DNA from: RDYJ01 sp034931405
Lineage (GTDB): Bacteria; Cyanobacteriota; Cyanobacteriia; Cyanobacteriales; Nostocaceae
Length of the DNA stretch: 64,000 nucleotides
Direction of reading: 5' to 3'
Assembly: GCF_034931405.1 (NCBI RefSeq)
Contig: NZ_JAYGHA010000028.1
Coordinates: 13,863 to 77,862 of the forward strand
The notes under the pieces were generated by a model. That model was not told the DNA's origin, did no database searches, and saw nothing but the letters and a program-made list of their open reading frames with translations. Of the stretch, positions 54,301 to 62,718 are shown in pieces. The stretch's first letter is position 1. Each line of letters starts with the position of its first letter. Position numbers and translations under genes: made by a program.

Positions 54301-54743
54301 TTGTGCAAACATTGGCCCAAGGCGATCGCTTTGGGCAAAAACTGAAGTTTGATCAGGTATGGGTGGAATTGAGTTTTTGTCAATAATTTTTGTTAATATG
54401 TACAAACAACTTCTGGATTTGTAAATAAATTAAATGTAAAAACAGTCACCAAGTAAGAGTAAAATTCGCCATTTAAAATAGAGTAAGATATAAGACACAA
54501 GTATTTAAAGCTTTTAGCTAAATGTTACCGCTATAAAACGCAATACATTACTACTAGATAAGATTGCCGTTTGCTGTCATTCAGCCAAGCTTAACCTTAA
54601 TACGTTTTTTTACTTAATTAAATGTTATTTTTATTGCTATCTTATACGTAAATTAATTTATTTTGTCAGAGTTATAGTTTTACACTCTTTGTTTGTCTAC
54701 TCCTGGTTTATCCTTATAGTTACAAGATATGAGATGAACTACA
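54301..54743. other. Intergenic region with a terminator-like hairpin
   Basis: A hairpin at 54312-54340 (TTGGCCCAA ... TTGGGCAAAA, with a HIP1 octamer in the loop) lies 12 bp after the cax stop and is the likely terminator. The rest is AT-rich leader of the next gene. Confidence 0.6.
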
Positions 54744-55292
54744 ATGACTGAAATTGGCCTGCTAATGACGGGCGTATTAAGCACCACACAACCAACTTTG
54801 CCCCATTTACCGGCGCAACGACCATTTCAAGTGGAAAATGGTGTGCAGAAGTCAACAAATAGTCAGTTATCTCAGTTACCTTCTACTTCTCAAATCACAC
54901 CACCTGAATTCATGGCAACTGATGGAAGGACGCAACCCAAAATTTCTGCACTGGCAACTAAGCGAGATAAGATATTAAAGCAAATCCGACAAAAGCATTT
55001 CTCTGCTATATCCTTTAAATTAGCTGATGCCCAGGATCTGCCTAAAAAAGATCAGCTATTAGCACGATATCCAGCATACAATAGACAAACAATGCCAACT
55101 CTACGTTTTGGGAGTTCAGGTATATCTGTAAGAATTATACAAAGGTTATTAGTGTCTAACGGCTATGGCCTCCGAGTCGATGGGATATTTGGTCCATTGA
55201 CAGAGGCAGCAATCAAAGCCTTTCAAAATCAGCGCGGTTTATTTGTAGATGGTATTGTGGGGCAAAGAACTTGGTGGGAGTTGTCAATTTAA
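54744..55292 (+). CDS. Peptidoglycan-binding domain protein
   Basis: 182 residues. A Thr/Gln/Pro-rich N-terminal half has no clear signal peptide. A PG_binding_1 domain lies at about residues 112-180: TLRFGSSGISVRIIQRLL, SNGYGLRVDGIFGPLTEAAI, KAFQNQRGLFVDGIVGQRTW. Binds peptidoglycan; no catalytic domain present. Converges with susA. Confidence 0.83.
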   Translation: MTEIGLLMTGVLSTTQPTLPHLPAQRPFQVENGVQKSTNSQLSQLPSTSQITPPEFMATDGRTQPKISALATKRDKILKQIRQKHFSAISFKLADAQDLPKKDQLLARYPAYNRQTMPTLRFGSSGISVRIIQRLLVSNGYGLRVDGIFGPLTEAAIKAFQNQRGLFVDGIVGQRTWWELSI

Positions 55293-55331
55293 TGGCGGGG
55301 ACAGGCATCATTTACCCTGTCCCGAACTATT

Positions 55332-57752
55332 CTAGCGATATTTATGCTGTTCTAATAGTTGCTGCGCTCTGGGTTTGTAAATTAGATAAAACAAAGCCTC
55401 TAGATAGCGTAATAAATCTTCTCTGTTTTCCTTGGAGCTAAAATTCCAAAAACCATAAATTCTTGCTAAGGATAGCAGCTTGGTAGTGTGAATTTTCCAA
55501 GTGTAAGTGCTGTAAACTCGATTAATTGCTTGCTGGGAAATTTCCGACCAATAATTAGCATTATCTTCACATTTAGTCACAAATTCCAGAATTTTGTCGG
55601 CTGTTTCTTCTAAATTTGTGGGATTAATGTAAAAGCCATTCACCTGATCCTGAATAATTTCCTGTGGTCCACCAAACTGAGTAGCAAAAGTTGGTAATCC
55701 CGAAATCATTGCTTCCAAAATTGTCAAACCAAAAGCTTCAAATAAAGCCGGTTGCACAAATATTCCTTGACGTTCAGCAATAACGCGGTAAATTTCGCCA
55801 GAATCACTTTTAGTCAAACGCACACCTAACCAGCGAATCTTACCGTGCAGATTATATTCATCAATTATGTGATAAAGTCTGACAATTTCATCTCGTTCTT
55901 CATTATCACCTGATTCTTCTACACGCAATTTACCAGCTACGAGTATTAAATTGCAATGCTCTTGTAAATCTTTATTTCTGCCAAAGCATTCTGCTAACCC
56001 AGTTAGATTTTTAATTCGGTCAAGACGCGCCATTGAAAACAACGGACGTTTACTAGTATCGTCGAGTTTACCAAAGATTTGAGATGGATCTTCCAGAGTA
56101 AAAAGAATTTCTTCTAACCGTAAACTATCACTCTCTACTCTATCTTGAGTGCGTGTATAGGGGAAATAATAATTCTCATTTACCCCCGGTGGAACAACAT
56201 TAAACTTGGGACTAAATAATTCCATGCCATTCACTACATGATATAAGTCTGGCATGGTGAAACATTTGTAAGACTCATATTGTCCCACACTATCGCTTGT
56301 CCCAATAATTTCTTGATAAGTGCTACTAACAACAAAATTAGCAGCATTCATAGCAATTAAATCAGCTGTAAATTGCAAGGAAAAATGATATTTATCATCC
56401 AAATCTTGCCAGTAGAGATTACTAAATAAGTATTTAGATTTTTCTAAGGCATGGGCAATATTACACTGGGTAACTTTCATCCGACGCGACAGTAAAAATG
56501 CCACTAAGTTACCATCAGAATAATTACCAACAATTAAGTCTGGTCTGCCTTGTAATTCTGCTAAAATTTCTCTTTCTGAGTCAATGGCAAAAGTTTCTAA
56601 ATAAGGCCAAAACTCAAACCGAGAAATCCAGTTTTGAGTCATGTTAGGATTAAATTCCCGCAAGGGTACACGCAAAATCCAGGCGTTTTCTGAACCATGA
56701 ACTTTTTCTAGTCTTTGATTACAAAGTGTACCATCACTATTTGGAATTAAGCGGGTGAGAATAATTACTTTTGGTTGGACATTTAAGCCTTCTAAACCAG
56801 CTAACATTGCATCTTCTTGCAACTGCTTTTCTAGACTTTTAGCTTGATCTAAAACATAAACTACCTGTCCTCCAGTATCAGGACGACCTAAAACTCCCTC
56901 TTGTCCAAACCAACCATGAGCAGAAACTAAAACAATTCTAAAAATAATGGGGAGACGAGAGATAAAACCTTCGAGAGTTTGAGGATCAGGAGAGTCTATT
57001 AGTTCGTCTAAAATGTTCAGAGTTTCTTGTACACGTCCGGCTGTGTTTCCCCAACCCGGTTCAAACCCTATCATTTGTAATTGAAATCGGAATTGTTCGT
57101 AGGGTTCATTTCTAGGGCGATCGCTCACTAATGCAATAGCTTTCTTCACTTGTACAGAAAGTTGTGGCTGTGATTGAATACGTTCATTTATTAACAATTG
57201 AACACCGTTATAATGGTGCAATCGCAAGAAATTAAATAAACTTTCTAGCCATTGTTTCGGATCTTGGAATATTTTACTAGAAAGATAACGGTTGAGAAAT
57301 TGTACCCCTTTGCCAATGTTTTTTGGATCGCGAATTGTTGGGGAATAATCATAAAATGGTCCAAAATCCAATTCTAACAAATCACCATCTTGGGGATTAA
57401 ATTTGTTCACAAAGCGATCGCGTAAATCCAATAATTCTTGTACTGTCATCGTGATGATATCTAATTCTTCTGTCACCCGATAAACTTCCTGACTCGCAAT
57501 TTTCGGACGGATAATAAAACAAAAGCTAGTTTCTTCTTGAATAATTTCCTGTGTATAGTAAATTAGCTTGCCTAAATTCGATGCAGTGCAGAATTTCTCA
57601 GATTTCTCGTATTTACCACAATACTCCCCATAGACATGAATGATATCATTTCTTAACCAGTATTTCTTTTCTTGCTGACGTAAGTCACTCATGAAAGAAC
57701 GGAAATCTATCTTTTCTTCACTGTCAAGTAATGTTTGGAGTAATTCTGACAT
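55332..57752 (-). CDS. susA: Sucrose synthase
   Basis: 806 residues from ATG 57752 (MSELLQTLLDSEEKIDF), the size of SusA in filamentous cyanobacteria. N-terminal regulatory region, then GT4 domains: VLVSAHGWFGQEGVLGRPDTGGQVVYVLDQAKSLE (substrate loop), NYSDGNLVAFLLSRRM, PLFSMARLDRIKNLTGLAECFGRN and the E-x7-E motif in PALFEAFGLTILEAMISGLP. It cleaves sucrose with UDP/ADP to NDP-glucose and fructose. SusA is important for sucrose use in vegetative cells and diazotrophic growth. Confidence 0.97.
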   Translation of the reverse strand: MSELLQTLLDSEEKIDFRSFMSDLRQQEKKYWLRNDIIHVYGEYCGKYEKSEKFCTASNLGKLIYYTQEIIQEETSFCFIIRPKIASQEVYRVTEELDIITMTVQELLDLRDRFVNKFNPQDGDLLELDFGPFYDYSPTIRDPKNIGKGVQFLNRYLSSKIFQDPKQWLESLFNFLRLHHYNGVQLLINERIQSQPQLSVQVKKAIALVSDRPRNEPYEQFRFQLQMIGFEPGWGNTAGRVQETLNILDELIDSPDPQTLEGFISRLPIIFRIVLVSAHGWFGQEGVLGRPDTGGQVVYVLDQAKSLEKQLQEDAMLAGLEGLNVQPKVIILTRLIPNSDGTLCNQRLEKVHGSENAWILRVPLREFNPNMTQNWISRFEFWPYLETFAIDSEREILAELQGRPDLIVGNYSDGNLVAFLLSRRMKVTQCNIAHALEKSKYLFSNLYWQDLDDKYHFSLQFTADLIAMNAANFVVSSTYQEIIGTSDSVGQYESYKCFTMPDLYHVVNGMELFSPKFNVVPPGVNENYYFPYTRTQDRVESDSLRLEEILFTLEDPSQIFGKLDDTSKRPLFSMARLDRIKNLTGLAECFGRNKDLQEHCNLILVAGKLRVEESGDNEERDEIVRLYHIIDEYNLHGKIRWLGVRLTKSDSGEIYRVIAERQGIFVQPALFEAFGLTILEAMISGLPTFATQFGGPQEIIQDQVNGFYINPTNLEETADKILEFVTKCEDNANYWSEISQQAINRVYSTYTWKIHTTKLLSLARIYGFWNFSSKENREDLLRYLEALFYLIYKPRAQQLLEQHKYR

Positions 57753-58121
57753 GATAACCACAACTTTTAAACAACTTCAACAAACACGTTTCAATTTTCT
57801 ATCACAGCATGGAAGTTATAGAAAATAGACATTACGTGCTTCTCTTTACTTAAAATATCCATAACATAATATTTTTGTCTCTAACTACGAAAATATAATT
57901 TATCTAACTTTTGATAGATGTAAAGTAAAGTGGCAATTAAATTTCAATTTTTTACAAAGATTAAATTTATTTTTTGATGCAGTGTGAAAAACTGGAATCT
58001 AGATTTTATCAGGCTTTGAGAATTGCGGTGATAAATCCGGGTTAGTTGTGTTTAATTTTGCGTAACTATGTTTATTTACTGCTATATTAATTTTTAGGAT
58101 TCCTGGTAAATGTAAAATTCC
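57753..58121. other. susA upstream region, nothing else recognised
   Basis: About 370 bp of AT-rich leader of susA on the minus strand. I looked for GTA-N8-TAC (NtcA) boxes and saw no convincing one. Confidence 0.5.
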
Positions 58122-58277
58122 ATGAAAAAGAACTTCATCATACCTAATAATCTGAAATCTTGTACTTTAGTTATAAGCACTGCTACCCTCTTTATTAGTG
58201 GTATTTCCAATGCTAGTGCATTAACATTTGAGTCAACTCTCTCTAAGTTTAATATCTTGCTAGAGTGCTGGCAGTAA
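58122..58277 (+). pseudogene. Truncated secreted protein (signal peptide only)
   Basis: 51 codons: MKKNFIIPNNLKSCTLVIST, then ATLFISGISNASALTFESTL and a stop at 58275. A good signal peptide (cleavage after ASA) is followed by only about 18 residues. Either a very small exported peptide or, more likely, a gene cut soon after its signal peptide. The tRNA-His gene follows on the other strand. Confidence 0.5.
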
Positions 58278-58367
58278 GGTTCTTAAGCAAAAAAGTAACT
58301 GTATAACAGATTAAAACCGGTATAAAACGTACTGCTTTTACCACAATTACGAGGTTTAATTTTATAG

Positions 58368-58441
58368 GGCGAACGATGGGGATCGAACCCACGAATGGTG
58401 GTACCACAAACCACTGCCTTAACCACTTGGCTACGCTCGCC
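58368..58441 (-). tRNA. tRNA-His (anticodon GTG)
   Basis: Reverse complement begins GGCGAGCGTAGCCAAGTGG. Acceptor stem GCGAGCG/CGTTCGC with an extra 5' G(-1) opposite C73, the identity element of tRNA-His. The anticodon stem GTGGT/ACCAC encloses TTGTGGT, and the T-arm GTGGG-TTCGATC-CCCAT is normal. CCA is not encoded. Confidence 0.95.
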
Positions 58442-58559
58442 ATTCACTATTTGAATATAGCACGACTTAAAAAAATGATCAATATTTTTTTTAGCAGAAA
58501 TTGACTAAATTTCTTTGTAGTCTTTAAAGTGTAATAAAGTATATCTCAATCGCAAGTAT

Positions 58560-58940
58560 ATGAAAGTCTCAACGATGATTGCATCTGTAGGAGCAGCAGG
58601 TATAGCTGTTTTGGGAGTGGCGATGGCCACGACAAATCCTCAACAGGCTAAATATGAAGAATACGCGGTACAAAAAATGACAACTTACTTGAAGACGGAT
58701 TTTTGCAAAAAAACACCTAACTTCTTGCAAAATCTCATACAATTTAATTGCGATCAGTTGGTTGAGTCAGTTAACCCACAAATACGAGATGTTATTGCTA
58801 GTACGACAAAACAACAGAATTATATTGTTTTCAGTATTTATACTACTGATTTAAAGATTGATAATTTAATACCCGGTTATAAATTTGAATCAGTAGGAGC
58901 ATTTAACAACTTTTATACTTATAAAGCTGAACAGCAATAG
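58560..58940 (+). CDS. DUF4359-type small exported protein
   Basis: 126 residues. N-terminal hydrophobic segment MIASVGAAGIAVLGVAMATTNP, then YEEYAVQKMTTYLKTDFCKK, NLIQFNCDQLVESVNPQIRDVIASTTKQQNYIVFSIYTTDL and PGYKFESVGAFNNFYTYK, the pattern of DUF4359. Two Cys could pair. Function unknown. The kinase-GUN4 gene starts 60 bp downstream. Confidence 0.8.
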   Translation: MKVSTMIASVGAAGIAVLGVAMATTNPQQAKYEEYAVQKMTTYLKTDFCKKTPNFLQNLIQFNCDQLVESVNPQIRDVIASTTKQQNYIVFSIYTTDLKIDNLIPGYKFESVGAFNNFYTYKAEQQ

Positions 58941-58999
58941 GGGACTGGAGAAATTAATCTTCTACCTTTTTTCTGCCTTTTGCAACTCACTAATGACTA

Positions 59000-60520
59000 A
59001 TGATTTGTTGTACTGCTTGTCTGTACCTGCACAACCCAGATGACGCTCGATTTTGTATCAAATGTGGTAAGCCCATACTACTCAAAGAACGTTATTTTCC
59101 ACTTTATCCCATTGGTAGCGGTGGTTTTGGCAGAACTTTTTTGGCTATAGATAAACACATACCTTCTCAACCTAAATGTGTCATTAAACAACTTTATTTT
59201 TCAGATACAAACGAAGCTAATTTTAAAAAAGCGGTGGAGTTATTTCACAAAGAAGCATTACGCCTAGATGAGTTACAACATCCGCAAATTCCCCAATTAT
59301 TGGCACACTTTGAACAAAACAACCAGCTGTATTTAGTGCAGGAATTAATTGTGGGACAGACGTTAGCACAGGAATTGCAAGCGCAAGGTGTGTTTGCTGA
59401 AGTTAATATTTGGCAATTGCTCAAAGATTTATTACCAGTGCTGCAATTTATCCATGCTCAACAAGTAATTCACCGGGATATCAAGCCAGCAAATATCATG
59501 CGAAGATATACCCCAGTAGTAGGTAATAAATCTGAAGATCCGCCACCAATTACCAACACAGCACTATTACATAAAGGTTCTACCATGACTATTGGTGGAC
59601 TTGAAGCTTTTTCTCCACAGCAAAAACAGAGTAAAACCTTAGCAAATAATCAGATAAAAGCCGCAAATCTCACCAGCAACTCTGCACCAGGGGAGCTAGT
59701 TCTGATTGATTTTGGAGTTGCTAAACAAATCACCGCTACAGCTTTGGTAAATACTGGTACAACGGTTGGTAGTGCGGAATATATGGCTCCTGAACAAATG
59801 CGGGGTAAGGCTTTACCAGCCAGTGATCTTTATAGTTTGGGTGTAACCTGCATTTACCTATTAACTGGTATTTCTCCCTTTGATTTGTTTGATGTGACAA
59901 GCGATCGCTGGGTATGGCAAGATTATTTACTACCAGAAAATAAAGTTTCTGAGCATTTGTGTACAGTTCTTGATAAACTGCTGCAAAATGCTCTACCTCA
60001 ACGTTACCAATCCGCAACTGAAGTTTTAGCGGCAATTAACGCACAAGTAAAACCAATTAAACAACCAGTTAATACCCTGCATTCAGCCGCAGGAGTTGAT
60101 TACAAACGGTTAGAAAATTTCTTGAAGTATAAAAAATGGCAAAAAGCAGATCAAGAAACTTGGGAAGTGATGCGTCAGGTTTTATCTAAAGTTTATCTAT
60201 CTAATAGTGACTTAGAAAGCTTTCCTTGTGAAGATCTACAGATCATTGATCATTTGTGGACAAAATATAGTCAAGGACATTTTGGTTTCAGTGTGCAAGT
60301 AGAAATCTATGAAAGCTGTGGTAGAGATTATCCTCAATTTTGCGCTACTGTTGGCTGGGATATAAATAAATCTTCTTCTTCCACTCCCAATCTATTTTTT
60401 AGCTGGTCAATAAACCGATCAGTACCCAAGGGACATCTACCCTCACATCCTTGGGTGGGAGGAACTAAACCCTGGGAACACATGAATACTTTGGGTGCTG
60501 CTCTATTGAAAATACAGTAG
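59000..60520 (+). CDS. Zinc-ribbon / Ser-Thr kinase / GUN4 fusion protein
   Basis: 506 residues in three parts. Residues 1-25 are a zinc ribbon (C4-x2-C7 and C19-x2-C22). Residues 32-350 are an active-looking Hanks kinase: loop IGSGGFGRTF, VIK Lys63, HRDIKPAN at 158-165 and DFG at 237-239, with a 65-residue insert between HRD and DFG. Residues about 367-506 are a GUN4 domain (YKRLENFLKYKKWQKADQET, FPCEDLQIIDHLWTKYSQGHFGFSVQ). GUN4 binds porphyrins and stimulates Mg-chelatase. The fusion could link tetrapyrrole status to phosphorylation, which is inference. Soluble; cofactor residues were not tested. Confidence 0.92.
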   Translation: MICCTACLYLHNPDDARFCIKCGKPILLKERYFPLYPIGSGGFGRTFLAIDKHIPSQPKCVIKQLYFSDTNEANFKKAVELFHKEALRLDELQHPQIPQLLAHFEQNNQLYLVQELIVGQTLAQELQAQGVFAEVNIWQLLKDLLPVLQFIHAQQVIHRDIKPANIMRRYTPVVGNKSEDPPPITNTALLHKGSTMTIGGLEAFSPQQKQSKTLANNQIKAANLTSNSAPGELVLIDFGVAKQITATALVNTGTTVGSAEYMAPEQMRGKALPASDLYSLGVTCIYLLTGISPFDLFDVTSDRWVWQDYLLPENKVSEHLCTVLDKLLQNALPQRYQSATEVLAAINAQVKPIKQPVNTLHSAAGVDYKRLENFLKYKKWQKADQETWEVMRQVLSKVYLSNSDLESFPCEDLQIIDHLWTKYSQGHFGFSVQVEIYESCGRDYPQFCATVGWDINKSSSSTPNLFFSWSINRSVPKGHLPSHPWVGGTKPWEHMNTLGAALLKIQ

Positions 60521-60775
60521 TCTGATAGCGGCTATTGCGTCTCTTTTACGGTGAAAACTAAAATCACTGGACATCTGGTAAAAATTAAATATGCGTCACC
60601 TGAAATCCCTGTAGAGACATTCTATGTATACTAAACACGGTTGAGACATGGACTTTTACAAAATTACGAAAAACCTAGATTTGTAGGGGTAAAGCATGAG
60701 CTAAACCCCTACCCACAGAATCAAATGATTAAGCCGTGTTGAGTATAACGTCTCTACAATATTTACCGGGGAGTG
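60521..60775. other. Intergenic region with repeat B2
   Basis: About 250 bp after the kinase-GUN4 gene, mostly the family B repeat. Confidence 0.6.
60638..60748 (+). repeat. Palindromic dispersed repeat, family B copy 2 (inverted core)
   Basis: The same flanks as at 19271-19380 on both sides (GATTACGAAAAA / AATTACGAAAAA left; AGAATCAAATGATTAAGCC right). The 30-bp core GTAGGGGTAAAGC...CCCCTAC (60683-60712) is the reverse complement of the other copy. Confidence 0.92.
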
Positions 60776-61237
60776 TCAAATAACAGATTCTTCCTTCTTT
60801 TGTGGCCATCCTTCTGCTTCATCTACTTCGTGGATCGGATCGAGCATCAATAGTTCCTGCATATCAGAATATTTTTGGAGAACCGGAGGCACGAATTCCT
60901 CTTTGATTACCTTAGACTCTATAGATACTCCTGTAAAATTATCTTCTCCTAAGTTCGCACCCACAGGACTAATCAATTCTTCCGCTTGCAGTTGAGCGAT
61001 GAGAGTTTTGATTGAGCTTTCTATGAGTTCCGAGTCGCCGGTAAACTGCTGTGCGATCGCCGCCACTATCTTTCCCACAGAACTCTCTTGCTCGATCAGA
61101 TTCCAGATATCAGCACCTACCCGATCTAAACTATAGTAAGTTCCTTTATCGAGACTAACGATCACCGTTTCACCGTCTATCGTTTCACTGACTACATTCG
61201 GATTGTTAACTTTGAATCGTAACGAATTTTGAAGCAT
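60776..61237 (-). CDS. PqqD-like domain protein with acidic C-terminal tail
   Basis: 153 residues from ATG 61237 (MLQNSLRFKVNNPNVVSETI), with AGGTC upstream. Residues 1-85 are a PqqD/RRE-like winged-helix domain (VIVSLDKGTYYSLDRVGADIWNLIEQ, IVAAIAQQF, LIAQLQAEELI). PqqD/RRE domains present peptide precursors to modifying enzymes. The C-terminal tail KYSDMQELLMLDPIHEVDEAEGWP is acidic and resembles a substrate-like segment. Divergent from the glycosyltransferase genes. Possibly part of a peptide or polysaccharide cluster continuing past 64000. Confidence 0.75.
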   Translation of the reverse strand: MLQNSLRFKVNNPNVVSETIDGETVIVSLDKGTYYSLDRVGADIWNLIEQESSVGKIVAAIAQQFTGDSELIESSIKTLIAQLQAEELISPVGANLGEDNFTGVSIESKVIKEEFVPPVLQKYSDMQELLMLDPIHEVDEAEGWPQKKEESVI

Positions 61238-61317
61238 TGAAAATGACCTGTAATTTTGCAATATAAAAATGTAGCTGATTCAGTGCCACTCAATCAGCGC
61301 GATCAAGTAGAGATATT

Positions 61318-61530
61318 CTACATCGGACGTGCTTTTTTCTGCCGCCGCCCGCTTTTTATCTTCTGTTTTATTTCGTTAATTGAAATGTTGTATAGTTTAG
61401 CACGATAAGCCATTTGATAGGCAGAAAATTCTCTCCTCGCAAGGGCTAACCATTCAGACAAAGCGATGATTTCAGATTCTTCCACAAACCAAAATTTACC
61501 GATCGCCAACCCAGTAGAAATCAACTTCAA
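61318..61530 (-). CDS. Possible small basic protein
   Basis: 70 codons; the part from about residue 20 (EIIALSEWLALARREFSAYQ) to the Arg/Lys-rich end SGRRQKKARPM could be a small protein. Its 5' end overlaps the TPR-glycosyltransferase gene by 65 bp and no ribosome binding site is visible. Doubtful. Confidence 0.25.
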   Translation of the reverse strand: MKLISTGLAIGKFWFVEESEIIALSEWLALARREFSAYQMAYRAKLYNISINEIKQKIKSGRRQKKARPM

Positions 61531-62698
61531 TCTCGCCTCGATCTGGCTAGGTAAGGGACAGATTGAACGTGCGATCGCTGGCTATCGAAAAGTGCTAGAG
61601 CTACAGCCCGACCATTTGCAAGCAGCTATCCATTTGAGCCACCTCGAGGAACGCCGAAAATGGTCTAAGGTCGTGTCGAGTGATGCGCTGATCGATAATC
61701 CTGACGGTAAGCTCAATCTAAACGGTCAAAAATTAATTGTTGTCCATCGCTGTGGATGGAGCTTTGCACTTCACGCCCTCAAACCCTTACACAATAGTCA
61801 GGGTATTTTGTTTGATGGGTTTTTAGAGAGTACTTTTTTTTGGCAAGAACAGCGAACCGGGAAGATACAAGAACCCTATACGCAGCCTTGGGTCGGTTTT
61901 TTACACAATCCGCCGAAGATGCCCACCTCACTGTTCAGTCACGGATCTCCTGAGTTTTTGTTCAAAAAGGATAATTGGCAAAAAAGTCTCGAATCTTGCG
62001 TGGGACTTTTCACCCTGTCAGAATATTATGCTCAGTGGCTGAGGAAGCAAACCGATTGTCCAGTTTCCTCGTTAATCTATCCCACTGAAATTCCCGAATT
62101 ACAGTTCAATTTTGAGCGATTTGTTGAGAGGTCTGATAAAAAAATTATCCAATTAGGTTGGTGGTTGCGTCGGTTAACTGCGATCTATCAACTACCGATC
62201 GCGCGCGAGAATGCCCTTGGCTACGAGAAAATTAAACTTAATTCCGCCTTTGCACCGGATTCAGACGATCAACTGCAACAACTCACGGAACGGCAAATTG
62301 AATTGGAAAATATTCGCTTCGATTCACTCTTTTTAGAGAATACGCGGGATGTGACGCACGTATCGAATCAAGAATACGACCGGTTACTATCGGAGAATAT
62401 TGGCTTTATTCACCTATATAATGCAAGCGCAAATACCGCTGTTATTGAGTGTATTGCTAGGGCCACTCCCCTGTTAGTCAATCCTTTACCGCCGGTTGTT
62501 GAGTATCTCGGTGAAGAGTATCCTTTCTATTTCCATACGCTAGAGGAAGCGGCAGAAAAAGCGATGGATCTAGAACTCATTCGCCAAACCCATGACTATT
62601 TAAACCACTGTGAAACCCGATCAAAGATATCGGCGGAGTATTTTCTAGAAAGTTTCCGAAACAGTGAGGTATATCAACGGGTTATGGAATTATATTAA
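61466..62698 (+). CDS. TPR-linked glycosyltransferase-like protein
   Basis: 410 residues. N-terminal TPR-like helix pair FNLASIWLGKGQIERAIAGYRKVLELQPDHLQAAIHLSHLE (about residues 21-62). Then an enzyme-like domain: LIVVHRCGWSFALHALKPLH, PWVGFLHNPPKMPTSLFSHG, LFTLSEYYAQWLRKQ and KIIQLGWWLRRLTAIYQLP. A GT-B-like ending follows, HLYNASANTAVIECIARATPLLVNPLPPVVEYLGEEYPF. The last part looks like a nucleotide-sugar site with Glu. Transfers a sugar by inference; acceptor unknown. The next glycosyltransferase starts 20 bp later. Confidence 0.72.
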   Translation: MISDSSTNQNLPIANPVEINFNLASIWLGKGQIERAIAGYRKVLELQPDHLQAAIHLSHLEERRKWSKVVSSDALIDNPDGKLNLNGQKLIVVHRCGWSFALHALKPLHNSQGILFDGFLESTFFWQEQRTGKIQEPYTQPWVGFLHNPPKMPTSLFSHGSPEFLFKKDNWQKSLESCVGLFTLSEYYAQWLRKQTDCPVSSLIYPTEIPELQFNFERFVERSDKKIIQLGWWLRRLTAIYQLPIARENALGYEKIKLNSAFAPDSDDQLQQLTERQIELENIRFDSLFLENTRDVTHVSNQEYDRLLSENIGFIHLYNASANTAVIECIARATPLLVNPLPPVVEYLGEEYPFYFHTLEEAAEKAMDLELIRQTHDYLNHCETRSKISAEYFLESFRNSEVYQRVMELY

Positions 62699-62718
62699 GA
62701 TTGCGAGTAAATACTGAG

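Noticed and set aside
57753..58000. NtcA-type promoter for susA
   Set aside because: No GTA-N8-TAC with a suitably placed -10 box was found by eye, so no regulatory claim is made.
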